A stretch of DNA of 64,000 bases, from positions 310,001 through 374,000 of the forward strand of contig CANMFU010000002.1 in assembly GCA_947497295.1 (NCBI GenBank). Reading direction: 5' to 3'. A program made the position numbers and the translations under genes. The notes below the pieces were generated by a model. That model had not been told where the DNA came from. It did not search any database and worked only from the letters and a program-made list of their open reading frames with translations. This stretch comes from an uncultured Roseovarius sp. GTDB taxonomy: Bacteria > Pseudomonadota > Alphaproteobacteria > Rhodobacterales > Rhodobacteraceae. The stretch's first letter is position 1; each line of letters begins with the position of its first letter. Below are positions 26,356-35,378 of this stretch, piece by piece.

Positions 26356-27894
26356 ATGAATGCAATTTCCCCTCGCCGCACCGGTGGACGCGCCGCACGG
26401 CGCGCCGTGCGGTCTGCCCCGATTACCCGCAACATGCGCTCCATCCAGCCGGGAATGGAGGGCGGGCGTTATAGCCCGCTCACCGATACCGAGCTGCTGC
26501 GCATCCACCACACTGCGCTGGACGCGCTGGAGCAGATCGGGCTGGCCGATGCGCCGCCCAGCGGTGTTGAGTACCTGACAGGTGCGGGCGCGATCCTGGG
26601 CGATGACGGGCGCATCCGGTTTCCCCGCGCGCTGATCGAAGACACGATTGCCAAGGCGAACCGCAGCGTCACGCTGTTTGGCCGCGATCCGCAGCATGAC
26701 ATGCAACTGTCGGGCAGCCGCGTGCATTACGGCACCGCAGGCGCCGCCGTGCATATGGTCGATGTGGACGGGCGCAACTACCGCGAATGCACCGTGCAGG
26801 ATCTGCATGATGCGGCGCGGATTGCCGATGTGCTGGATAATATCCACTTTGTTCAGCGCCCCATGGTCTGCCGCGACATTCCCGACAACATGGAAATGGA
26901 CCTGAACACCATCTACGCCTGCTGCGCGGGCACGACTAAACATGTGGGGGTGTCGTTCACCGAACGCGCCTTTGCCCGCGAAGGCATGAAGATGCTGCAC
27001 ATGATCGCAGGCAGCGAGGAGGCATGGCGCGCGCGGCCTTTCGTGTCGAACTCCAACTGTTTTGTTGTGCCGCCGATGAAATTTGCCACTGAATCCTGCG
27101 AGGTTATGGAAGAGGTCATCATGGGCGGCATGCCCGTTCTGCTGCTGAGCGCGGGCATGGCGGGCGCTACCGCGCCCTCGACCATCGCGGGTGCCATCGT
27201 GCAGGCGACGGCGGAATGTCTGGCCGGGCTGGTCTATGTGAACGCGGTGAAGCCGGGCCATCCGGCGATTTTCGGCACCTGGCCCTTTGGCCTGGACCTG
27301 CGCACCGGCGCCATGACCGGCGGCTCGGGCGAGCAGGCTTTGCTCAGCGCGGGATGCGCGCAGATGCACCGGTTCTACGACCTGCCCGGCGGCGCGGCGG
27401 CGGGCATTACCGATGCCAAACTGCCCGACATGCAGGCGGGATGGGAGGCGATGTGCTCCAACGTCATGGCGGGACTGTCGGGGCTGAACATGGTCTATGA
27501 GGCGGCAGGTATGCACGCGTCCCTGCTAGGGTTTTGCCTTGAATCGCTGATACTGGGGGATGATCTGATCGGCCACGCCCAACGCTGCGTGCGCGGCATC
27601 GAGGTGGATGATGAAACGCTGGCGCTGGAGCAGATTCGCGAGGTCTGCATAGACGGTCCCGGTCATTATCTGGGTACATCGCAGACGTTGGCGCGGATGC
27701 AGTCGGACTACCAATATCCCAAGATTGGCAACCGAATGAGTCCCAAGCTCTGGGACGAGGCGGGCAAGCCGGACCTCAACCGCGACGCAATCGCACGCAA
27801 GGAGGCGATACTGTCCGAACGGTCGGCTGCGCGGTTCGATCCACATTTGGATCAGGCGATTCGGCAAGCGTTTAAAATTCACCTTCCGGCCTGA
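26356..27894 (+). CDS. Trimethylamine methyltransferase (MttB)-family protein, non-pyrrolysine
   Basis: This 512-residue protein begins MNAISPRRTGGRAARR; the open frame starts at 26338 without a better start. Conserved MttB blocks are VTLFGRDP, YGTAGAAVHM, GTTKHVGVSF, GMAGATAPST, FGTWPFGLDLRTGAM and GGAAAGITDAK. No in-frame TAG occurs, so it is the standard-amino-acid branch that includes glycine betaine:corrinoid methyltransferase MtgB. Many Rhodobacteraceae have several such paralogs of unknown substrate. No corrinoid-binding protein gene is adjacent. Confidence 0.85.
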   Translation: MNAISPRRTGGRAARRAVRSAPITRNMRSIQPGMEGGRYSPLTDTELLRIHHTALDALEQIGLADAPPSGVEYLTGAGAILGDDGRIRFPRALIEDTIAKANRSVTLFGRDPQHDMQLSGSRVHYGTAGAAVHMVDVDGRNYRECTVQDLHDAARIADVLDNIHFVQRPMVCRDIPDNMEMDLNTIYACCAGTTKHVGVSFTERAFAREGMKMLHMIAGSEEAWRARPFVSNSNCFVVPPMKFATESCEVMEEVIMGGMPVLLLSAGMAGATAPSTIAGAIVQATAECLAGLVYVNAVKPGHPAIFGTWPFGLDLRTGAMTGGSGEQALLSAGCAQMHRFYDLPGGAAAGITDAKLPDMQAGWEAMCSNVMAGLSGLNMVYEAAGMHASLLGFCLESLILGDDLIGHAQRCVRGIEVDDETLALEQIREVCIDGPGHYLGTSQTLARMQSDYQYPKIGNRMSPKLWDEAGKPDLNRDAIARKEAILSERSAARFDPHLDQAIRQAFKIHLPA

Positions 27895-28359
27895 CACGCA
27901 CCCGGCGTAGGTTGCCCGCGTAGCAACCAAGGGGCGCGCCGACTGGAACGCGCTGGTCAAGGGCGGCACGGACGAGCTTGTGGCGATAGGCGCGGTCGCC
28001 ATCGGAAACGCGCCGCTCTGGCCCTGTTTTGCGTGCCGCTGCCTGCAGCGTCATGCCAGCCCTACCTGCCGGGCAGCGTGACGCTGCATGTCGGATATCA
28101 GATATTCGTGATGCGCGCGTATCAAACAGGGGATCTGACGCAGTTTACCCCATTGAATGCGGATCAGCGCCGCTGATAATTGCGCTGTTTTCGGTGCCAG
28201 TTCCGGGCGTCCGTCCGGAACCTATTGACGGTCTGGCCATCATCGGCATCGGCATTCTCAGCCTTGCAATTTTGCGGCGCGCGCATGGATAGCGCTGGCG
28301 TTGACCACGGATCTGTTCATCGCCTTGTGCTCGCCAGTTGGCGGTCTGGGCGCGCGGAT
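27895..28359. other. No supported gene
   Basis: The stretch between mttB and the 5-oxoprolinase remnant has short frames in several phases but none with a recognisable domain. Given the remnant that follows, it is probably decayed coding sequence. Confidence 0.5.
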
Positions 28360-29063
28360 GGCAATACTGACCGAGCCGACCGGCACCACCGTCGTGGAAC
28401 ACGGCTGGCCCGCCGAACGTGCCGCAGCCGACAATCTGATCCTGCGCCGTATCGTCGCCGTACACCGGCAGAAGGCGATCCGGACCAAGGTGGGTCCGGT
28501 CATGCTGGAGCTGTGCAACACCCTATTCATGTCCTTCGACGATCAGATGGGCGCGACACCGGCCAACACCGCCTATGCGGTGAACATGAAAAATCGCTAT
28601 GATGTCTCTTGCGCGATCTTTGACGAGGCGTGCGATCTGGTCGCCACTGCCCCGCATTTCTTTGACCATCTGGGGTCAATGCCCGAAAGCGTTCGCACCA
28701 TCCAGCACCAGAACACCGGGAAAATCCGTCCCGGTGACGTAGTCATTATGAACATCAGAATTACAAAACGATCAGCGGCGCCACGGGTGTCGGCGACGGG
28801 TTTGACGGCACCGAAGCTTAAACAGGCGCAACGGTAATGTCCGGCGCCTGCGGTTTCTGGAGCCGATGACTGTCACGGTTCTATCGTCGCACCGGATCGC
28901 GCCGCCGCATGGCGCGGCGGGCGGTGGTCCGGATGCGGTGAACAAAAACAGCGCCGCGCGCGCAGATGGCCCCGTGGGGCGCCTCAAGAGTAATCACGAG
29001 GCGCAATTTGCCGCGGGAGATGTCTTTGTCATGAAAACCCCCGGTTGCGGAGGCTATGGCCAA
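28360..29063 (+). pseudogene. 5-oxoprolinase/hydantoinase (HyuA-HyuB type) remnant
   Basis: Two pieces of one family survive. The first (TTVVEHGWPAE, KVGPVMLELCNTLFMS, ANTAYAVNMKNRYDVSCAIFD, HFFDHLGSMPESVRTI) spans the end of the A domain and start of the B domain. After GDVVIMN a large deletion leads to SGATGVGDGFDGTEA and a stop. The extreme C-terminus then reappears in another frame from 28866 (MTVTVLSSHR, GGGPDAVNKN, GDVFVMKTPGCGGYG). Most of the B domain is missing, so it is non-functional. Confidence 0.75.
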
Positions 29064-29071
29064 TTGTGGCT

Positions 29072-30199
29072 TCAGTCGAATTCGATGATCTGGCGGATTG
29101 CATCGCCAGCAGCCAGACGCTCGAAGCCTTCATTAATCTCATCCAGTTTTAACCGGTGCGTCACCAGTTTTTCGATAGGCAACTGCCCTTGCACCATCAT
29201 CTGGGCAAATCGGGGTATGTCGCGGATCGGCACGCAGGAGCCAACATAAGAGCCTTTCAGCGACCGTTCATCAACCGTCAGCGAAACAGCGGGAATCTTC
29301 AGCTCGGCCGCGGGGTTCGGAAGGCCGGCGGTGACGGTCGTGCCGCCGCGCCGGGTGATGTCATAGGCAAATTTCAGCGCCGTGACCGCGCCCGCCAGTT
29401 CGACCGCCAGATCGACGCCGCCGCCTGTCATCTCGCGGACCTTTTCCACCGCGCCATCCTCGCTGGGGTCGATGGCATGGGTCGCGCCCAGTTCCAGCGC
29501 AAAGTCGCGCTTGTCCTTCGCCAGATCCACAGCAACGATGGTGCGCGCGCCGGCGGCAACAGCCCCCAGCAGCCCGGCAAGGCCCACGCCGCCCAGCCCG
29601 ACTATCGCGCAGCTTTGCCCGGTTTTCAGATCACCAGAGTTCAGCACTGCCCCAACGCCGGTCAGCACCGCGCAGCCCAGCAGCGCGGCATGGTCCAGTG
29701 GGATATTCTTGTCAATCTTGACGCAGGACGCCTCGGACACAACCGCATAGGTCGAAAAGGCCGACACGCCGACATGGTGGTTGACCGTCTGGCCGTCATG
29801 GGTGATGTGTTTCGTCCCGCCGATCAGTGACCCCTTGCCGGCCGCAACCGCGCCAGGCTGGCACAGCGCAGGGCGCCCCTCGGCGCAGGGCAGACAATGG
29901 CCGCAGGACGGGGCAAAGACCAGCACGATATGATCGCCGGGCTGAAAGCGGGTGACGTTCGGGCCGACCTCCTGCACGATGGCCGACGCCTCGTGCCCCA
30001 GTGCCACCGGCATGTCGCGCGGGCGGTCGCCGTTGATGACGGACAGGTCGGAATGGCACAGGCCCGCTGCCGCCATCTTGATCAGCATCTCGCCGGATTG
30101 CGGCGGGCTCAACTCGGCCTCAACGATCTCGATAGGCTTGGATTTGCCGTAAGGACGCTCGGCGTGCATGTGGCGGAGCAGGGAAATTTTGGTCTTCAT
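29072..30199 (-). CDS. Zinc-dependent alcohol dehydrogenase (class III-like)
   Basis: This 375-residue medium-chain dehydrogenase has catalytic zinc ligands in GLCHSD and LGHEAS, and four structural-zinc cysteines in SCGHCLPCAEGRPALC. The NAD loop is GLGGVGLAGL with a following Asp (VAVDLA), indicating NAD preference. GGAG-type sequence precedes ATG 30199. It sits 31 bp upstream of nothing on its own strand except the liv operon, whose last gene livF ends 31 bp before it (30230), so it may be the last gene of that transcript. Substrate unknown. Confidence 0.88.
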   Translation of the reverse strand: MKTKISLLRHMHAERPYGKSKPIEIVEAELSPPQSGEMLIKMAAAGLCHSDLSVINGDRPRDMPVALGHEASAIVQEVGPNVTRFQPGDHIVLVFAPSCGHCLPCAEGRPALCQPGAVAAGKGSLIGGTKHITHDGQTVNHHVGVSAFSTYAVVSEASCVKIDKNIPLDHAALLGCAVLTGVGAVLNSGDLKTGQSCAIVGLGGVGLAGLLGAVAAGARTIVAVDLAKDKRDFALELGATHAIDPSEDGAVEKVREMTGGGVDLAVELAGAVTALKFAYDITRRGGTTVTAGLPNPAAELKIPAVSLTVDERSLKGSYVGSCVPIRDIPRFAQMMVQGQLPIEKLVTHRLKLDEINEGFERLAAGDAIRQIIEFD

Positions 30200-30229
30200 G
30201 GCAGTCTCCTTCGTGGCAGAACGGGAAGT

Positions 30230-30892
30230 TCAAAGCGCGCTGCTATCCTCGCGCTGGGTGATGTCACCGCGTTCGATCATGTAAAGTCCGTCCAGCAGAT
30301 CGGCTGAATGGACACTGTCGGATTCAGACAAAAGCACTGACATGCCGCTTTCGCGCAGGGCACCGATCACCTCGACAAGGCGCTGCGCGAGCGCAGGTGC
30401 GACGCCCTCGAACGGCTCATCGAGCAGCAGCAGCTGATCTCCGACGATCAGCGCCCGGCCCAGCGCCACCAGCTTTTGCTGGCCACCCGAAAGCGCCAGC
30501 GCCTTGCGGGTGGAGTAGCGGGCGATCTCGGGCAACAGCTCATAGATCCATTCGAGGCGCGCAGGGTCAAACGCCTTGCCCAGCGCCTTGACCGGTAGCA
30601 GGATATTCTCCTCGACGGTGAATTGCGAAATCAGGCGGCGGTCCTCGGGCATGTAGCCCACGCCCATCGCCGCGCGCAGATGCGGCGGCTGCGAGGCGAC
30701 ATCTTTGCCGTCGATGCGGATTGTGCCGGACGCCAGCGGTAACAGTCCCATGGCCGATCGCATGAATGTCGTCTTGCCCGCGCCATTGCGCCCTACCAGG
30801 CCAAAGGTTTTACCGCCGGCCATGGTCAGCGACGCGTTGCGCAGAATGGGCGTGCCCGCGATGGACACGTTCAGATCCGTGACCTCAAGCAT
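30230..30892 (-). CDS. livF: HAAT ABC transporter ATPase LivF
   Basis: This 220-residue ATPase has Walker A GRNGAGKTT, signature LSGGQQKLVALGRAL and Walker B LLLLDEPFEG. It is the second ATPase of a branched-chain amino acid/amide-type importer. ATG 30892 overlaps the livG end by 8 bp. It is slightly short for LivF but all motifs are present. Confidence 0.9.
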   Translation of the reverse strand: MLEVTDLNVSIAGTPILRNASLTMAGGKTFGLVGRNGAGKTTFMRSAMGLLPLASGTIRIDGKDVASQPPHLRAAMGVGYMPEDRRLISQFTVEENILLPVKALGKAFDPARLEWIYELLPEIARYSTRKALALSGGQQKLVALGRALIVGDQLLLLDEPFEGVAPALAQRLVEVIGALRESGMSVLLSESDSVHSADLLDGLYMIERGDITQREDSSAL

Positions 30893-31649
30893 CCGCAGTT
30901 CCTCCGATCACGTAGTGGCGCACCTTATCGTTTGCCAGCACCTCTTCGACAGTGCCGTCAATCAGGATCTGGCCCTCGTAAAACGCGATGACGCGGCGCG
31001 CGTAACGGCGCACGATATCCATGTCATGTTCGATGAACATGATCGTCGCATCGTCCGAAATCAGCGGCTGGATCACGCTATCCATCATCTCCAGCTTCTC
31101 ATCTGCGCTGACGCCGGATGTCGGCTCGTCCAGCAGGATCAGGGCCGGGTCGTTGACGGCGGCCATAGCGATATCCAGCTGCTTGCGCACGCCCTGCGGC
31201 AGGGTGCCGGTCGGCTCGTTGGCGATCCCCTCAAGGCCAAAGCGGTTCAGCAGCGCCATCGCCGCATCCATCCGCGCATCCGTCAGGCTGCGGGCGCGAA
31301 AGCTGCCCTTGGCCTCATTGGCAGCGATATCGGTGATGATCATGTTCTCCAGCGCGGTCATCTGCGGGAACAGCTGCGCGATCTGGAACGATCTGCGGAT
31401 GCCCGCCCGCGCGGTCTGGCGCGGGTTCAGCCCGGTGATGTCGCGGCCCAGATAGCGGATGCTGCCCGCCGATGGGGTCAGATACCCCGTCACCATGTTG
31501 ACGAACGTCGTCTTGCCCGCCCCGTTCGAGCCGATGATCGCCACCTGCTCGCCCCGGCCCACTGTGATCGAGATATTGCCGGCGGCCACAACGCCGCCAA
31601 AGCTTTTCTCAAGGTTTTCCGTTACCAGAAGGGGTGTGTTATCGCTCAT
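30885..31649 (-). CDS. livG: HAAT ABC transporter ATPase LivG
   Basis: This 254-residue ATPase starts at ATG 31649, overlapping the livM stop (ATGA). Walker A is GSNGAGKTT and Walker B is ALILLDEPTSG. The signature region reads TLPQGVRKQLDIAMA in place of LSGGQ, which is a common LivG variant. The long insertion after the Q-loop (RRSFQIAQLFPQMTALENM) is typical of LivG. Confidence 0.9.
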   Translation of the reverse strand: MSDNTPLLVTENLEKSFGGVVAAGNISITVGRGEQVAIIGSNGAGKTTFVNMVTGYLTPSAGSIRYLGRDITGLNPRQTARAGIRRSFQIAQLFPQMTALENMIITDIAANEAKGSFRARSLTDARMDAAMALLNRFGLEGIANEPTGTLPQGVRKQLDIAMAAVNDPALILLDEPTSGVSADEKLEMMDSVIQPLISDDATIMFIEHDMDIVRRYARRVIAFYEGQILIDGTVEEVLANDKVRHYVIGGTADA

Positions 31650-32587
31650 TTCGCAGACCTCCGGCGCACGAGGGACCACAGCCCTTCGGGTAGCAGCAGG
31701 ATGACGGCCAGCATCACCGCGCCAAGGATCATCTGCCACGCGTTGGGCGCGTAATCCAAGGCATAGGTGCGCACCAGCTCCAGCAGGAAGAAGCCGAGGA
31801 CTGGCGCGATGACCGATCCGCGCCCGGCCAGCAGCGCCACAAAGACGAAGCCGCCCGATGTGGTCCAGTTGGTCATTTCCGGTCCGATATGGCCCATCGC
31901 GACCGCGGCCAGCGCCCCGCCAAGGCCGGAAATCGTGGCCGCGACCAGATAGACGATGAACACCACCTTGCGCGCCGATGTGCCCAGATACTCCAGCCGC
32001 AGTTCGTTCTGCGCCACCGCATCGCACAGCGCGCCCGCCCCCGATGCCAGATAGCGCGCCACCGCAAAGCAGGAGATCAGCACCAGCACCACGGTCAGGA
32101 CATAGGACCAATCCTCGCGCACGGCCTGCGCCGGGACATGGCCCAGATAGCTGACCGCCGGGATGTTGAAGCCATCGGTCGACCCCAGCCATGCCGCCTT
32201 GACCAGAAGGCCATAGAGGATCATCGACAAGGCCAGCGACAGCATCGCAAAGAAAATGTCGCGGTAGCGCGACAGCAAGAGACCAAGGATGCCGCCGACC
32301 ACAGCGGTCACGATGATTGCGGCCGGGATCAGGATGCCCAGTTCGGTTACGTTCATCTTGACCGCCAGCATGCCCACCGCATAGGCGCCGATGCAGTAAT
32401 ACAGGCCCTGCCCAAACGACACGAGGCCCGCGCGCATCTGGATCATCACGCCCAGCGCCACAAGGCCGCCCGCAACCGCCATTTGCAGCAGGAACCGCAG
32501 CCAACTGGGCAGGAAGAAACCCGCGATCAACAGCGCCGCCAGCAGCAGGATGTTGATCGGGTCGCGGCGGAAATCAATCGTCATCAT
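31646..32587 (-). CDS. livM: HAAT ABC transporter permease LivM
   Basis: This 313-residue permease has many hydrophobic segments. LVSFGQGLYYCIGAYAVG and ISGLGGALAAVAMGHIGPE are LivM hallmarks. It overlaps livH and livG by 4 bp at each end, so the transport genes are translationally coupled. Confidence 0.9.
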   Translation of the reverse strand: MMTIDFRRDPINILLLAALLIAGFFLPSWLRFLLQMAVAGGLVALGVMIQMRAGLVSFGQGLYYCIGAYAVGMLAVKMNVTELGILIPAAIIVTAVVGGILGLLLSRYRDIFFAMLSLALSMILYGLLVKAAWLGSTDGFNIPAVSYLGHVPAQAVREDWSYVLTVVLVLISCFAVARYLASGAGALCDAVAQNELRLEYLGTSARKVVFIVYLVAATISGLGGALAAVAMGHIGPEMTNWTTSGGFVFVALLAGRGSVIAPVLGFFLLELVRTYALDYAPNAWQMILGAVMLAVILLLPEGLWSLVRRRSAK

Positions 32588-33480
32588 ATCTTGCGCTCCC
32601 CTTGTGCGGCAAAGAGGCCGTAGGGGCGGATCGCCAGCACGATCGCCATGACGGCATAGATCGCGAACAGTTCGAATTCAGGCGCCAGATGCACGCTGAC
32701 CGCCCTCGCAAACCCCGCAATGACCGCGCCCAGCGCCGCGCCGGGGATGGAGCCAAGGCCGCCGATGACGACAACCGCAAAGGCCAGAATGATCACCTCG
32801 ACGCCGATGCCGGGCGCCACCGCGATCTTGGGCGCGGTCACAACGCCGGCCAGCGCGGCCAGAACGGTGCCGATGGCAAAGGTGATGGCAAAAATCCGCG
32901 GCACGTTGATGCCCATCGCGGCGCTGATCTCGCGATCCGCAACGACGGCAATCATCATCCGCCCCATGCGCGCCCGCGTCAGCCACAGCCACAGCGCAAG
33001 GCCGGTGGCGATGGCGACCGCGACCACCAGCAGGTCATAAACCTGATAGGGCAGCCCGCCCACGTCGATGAAGCCGAAATAGGCGTAGGGCTGATAGACA
33101 AAATAGCTCTCGACGCCCCAGATCATCTTGGTCGCATCCTCAAGAATCAGGAACAATGCGTAGGTGACCAGCACCATCAGCACCTCGTCCCGGCCATAAA
33201 GGCGGCGCAGCACGCCGCGCTCGATCGCCAGACCCACGACAATGCCCGTCGCGATGGCCGTCAGGCCCATCACCAGAAACGCGCCCGCGCCGGACCAGCC
33301 GGCGCCGTAATAGAGGCCCAGCGCCGTGGCGCACGCATAGGCGCCGATGGCATAAAACGCGCCATGCGCGATGTTCAGGATGCGCATGACCCCGTAGATC
33401 AGTGTCAATCCGACGGCGACCAGAAACAGCCACGCGGAGTAGCTGAGGCCATCCAGCAAGATCGCGATAAGCTTTAGCAT
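32584..33480 (-). CDS. livH: HAAT ABC transporter permease LivH
   Basis: This 298-residue permease has the LivH start LSYSAWLFLVAVGLTLIYGVM, then LNIAHGAFYAIGAY, and the C-terminal VVIGGLGSIPGAALGA loop. It is the first gene after the binding-protein gene, separated by 112 bp containing a strong hairpin. Confidence 0.9.
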   Translation of the reverse strand: MLKLIAILLDGLSYSAWLFLVAVGLTLIYGVMRILNIAHGAFYAIGAYACATALGLYYGAGWSGAGAFLVMGLTAIATGIVVGLAIERGVLRRLYGRDEVLMVLVTYALFLILEDATKMIWGVESYFVYQPYAYFGFIDVGGLPYQVYDLLVVAVAIATGLALWLWLTRARMGRMMIAVVADREISAAMGINVPRIFAITFAIGTVLAALAGVVTAPKIAVAPGIGVEVIILAFAVVVIGGLGSIPGAALGAVIAGFARAVSVHLAPEFELFAIYAVMAIVLAIRPYGLFAAQGERKI

Positions 33481-33555
33481 TTGTCTTTTCCAATTCTGTC
33501 CGCACCGGCGGTTGCGGTCTGGTCTATTTCAGCAGACACGCGCGGCCCTGCTGAA

Positions 33556-33585
33556 TGCCCCCGCCATCAAGGGACGGCGGGGGCA
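33556..33585. promoter_or_regulatory. Intercistronic hairpin between binding-protein gene and livH
   Basis: 10-bp perfect arms TGCCCCCGCC and GGCGGGGGCA with a 10-nt loop lie 7 bp beyond the binding-protein stop. On the minus-strand RNA no U-run follows, so it fits an mRNA-stabilising or partial attenuating hairpin. Such a structure raises binding protein over permease. Confidence 0.7.
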
Positions 33586-33592
33586 GTTTTCA

Positions 33593-34861
33593 TCACTCGC
33601 AGGTCGAGTTCGGGAAGCCCGCTTCGATCCACTCGGCGGCCATCATGTCATTGGGCGGGTTCACGCATTCGGCCGAATAGCTGATGACATCCTCGACACC
33701 GGGATTGCCGTCGGCGTCCTTCTTGTAGCGGCCGTACGCGATGCCCTGAATGGCCTGATGGCCGTTACCAATCGCCATTTTCACGGTGCCGGCAGGCGTT
33801 TCAAACTCAAGGTTCTTGAACGCGGCGGCAACGGCGGCTGTATCGGCATCTTCACCGGCTTTTTCCCACGCCGCTTTCAGGCCAAAGATTGCCTGCGCCA
33901 TCTTCCACGCCGGATAGGTCGGCTTTTGGCCGAATTTTTCCTCGTAGGCGGCATTGAACCATGTCGACAGGTCGTTCTCGGGTGCAAAGACTGAATACGG
34001 ACCGCGTGCGCCGATGATCGCGCCCTCGGGGATCTGATCGGCCAGACGCGGGAACAGCGCCTCACCACAGGTCATCAGCACGTTCGAGCGGGCAAACAGG
34101 CCGCGCGGCGCCGATTGCAGCAGAAACGCTTCCAGATCGCCGCCCCAGAAACTGGTGTGGACAGCCGTCGGAGTCGAGGTCAGCAGCGCGGACACTTCGG
34201 CGCCGTACTGACCTGCATAAACCTTGGGGAATTGCTCGGTCACGATCTCCGAGCCGGTGTCGAGCGCGATCAGCGACTGGGTAAAGTCGCGCCATGCGTC
34301 CTGACCCCAGGCATAGTTCTGGTTGATCCCGGCAACGCGGGTCAGATCCATGCCGCTATCCTGAAAATAGCGCGCGGCGCCAACCGAATCGATGGTGCCG
34401 GTAGGGCCGGTGCGAAATAGATAAGTGGGCTCGGTCACGATTTCCTCGAAGATCTGCGGGGTGCCGCAATCGACAAAGACCGTCAACGTTTTCATATCTT
34501 CGGCCAAGGGCGCCACAGATTTGCAATTGCCCGACGATGTGTAGCCGACGACGGCGTCAACCTTGTCACGTTCGATCAGGTTGCGGTATTCGGTCACGGC
34601 GTTGGCCGCCTCATCGACGAATGTCGCCTCGACGGTTTTACCGGCAATGCCCTTTGTGGCGTAAGGTGCGGGCACGGTGCCCGCGTTCAACGCTTCGATC
34701 AGCAGCTCGGCTGCCTCTTTTTCGGGCTGGCCGAAAGGACCGGCGGCAGCGCCGGACAGAAAGACCGGAAAACCGATCTTGATGTTACCCTCTTGGGCGA
34801 AGGTCGGCCCCGTGCTCAGCGCAATTCCTGCGATTGCAGCGCCGATGAATTTGATCGTCAT
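33593..34861 (-). CDS. HAAT ABC transporter substrate-binding protein (LivJ/AmiC-type)
   Basis: This 422-residue periplasmic protein starts at ATG 34861 behind GGAGAGG. Residues 1-22 are a signal peptide ending TFAQ. The mature part begins GNIKIGFPVFLSGAAAGPFGQP, the usual start of type I periplasmic binding folds, with VDAVVGYTSSGNCKSVAPLAE in lobe 1. Cysteines are few and likely form disulfides. The ligand could be an amino acid, amide or related compound. The urease neighbour is 20 kb away and dead, so urea is not supported. Confidence 0.88.
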   Translation of the reverse strand: MTIKFIGAAIAGIALSTGPTFAQEGNIKIGFPVFLSGAAAGPFGQPEKEAAELLIEALNAGTVPAPYATKGIAGKTVEATFVDEAANAVTEYRNLIERDKVDAVVGYTSSGNCKSVAPLAEDMKTLTVFVDCGTPQIFEEIVTEPTYLFRTGPTGTIDSVGAARYFQDSGMDLTRVAGINQNYAWGQDAWRDFTQSLIALDTGSEIVTEQFPKVYAGQYGAEVSALLTSTPTAVHTSFWGGDLEAFLLQSAPRGLFARSNVLMTCGEALFPRLADQIPEGAIIGARGPYSVFAPENDLSTWFNAAYEEKFGQKPTYPAWKMAQAIFGLKAAWEKAGEDADTAAVAAAFKNLEFETPAGTVKMAIGNGHQAIQGIAYGRYKKDADGNPGVEDVISYSAECVNPPNDMMAAEWIEAGFPNSTCE

Positions 34862-35378
34862 AAGATTATCCTCTCCTGAAAAGCACGAAAAGCTTATATC
34901 ATCAGAGACTTGGCGCCAATGGCGCATGTCGCTGATATCGTTGCTGTCCGGCATATCGTCACGCCTATCCCGCACCGGCCAAGGCCGCAGCAACGATAGA
35001 CTGCATGGTTCAAAATCGGTTAACGTGACGCGAGTTGCAAACACAAAATGCTTCTGGCGCATCTACCGCCCGCACGAGACGGATGACCGCCCCGCCCTGG
35101 CCGCACATCTCACACCCCACCAGGCAAGCTGCTGTTTTCCGTTGAGTCCATTGCGCAATCAGCGGCACGCAACCCGCAGAGCGGCGCCCAAAGCTGGCCT
35201 TGTCGCCCCCTTATGCTGGCCGCTTGCTGCAATGACCTGGAGCGTGGCATCTGTAGTACATCGCGCATCGCTTGTATCAGGCCCCAGTAATAATCACCGG
35301 CGCGGACGTGGCGCCCCGGCTCTTTCGCACCTGCACTGACCGGGATAGAGCTGTTCCAGACCCAACGAAGTGCTGCCC
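34862..35378. promoter_or_regulatory. Intergenic promoter region, liv operon and TauE gene
   Basis: About 500 bp without a supported gene separate the divergent liv operon (-) and TauE/SafE gene (+). A perfect 10-bp palindrome TTGGCGCCAA at 34910-34919 lies about 50 bp before the binding-protein start. An AT-rich TATAAG-like element sits between it and the gene, so it is a candidate operator/promoter for liv. The rest shows nothing recognisable. Confidence 0.4.

Noticed and set aside
26338..27894. Pyrrolysine (read-through TAG) in the MttB homolog
   Set aside because: The frame contains no internal stop, so no amber suppression is needed.
33593..34861. Urea-specific (UrtA) assignment for the binding protein
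   Set aside because: Tempting because of the urease remnant, but that locus is 20 kb away and dead, and no urea-specific motif could be identified.
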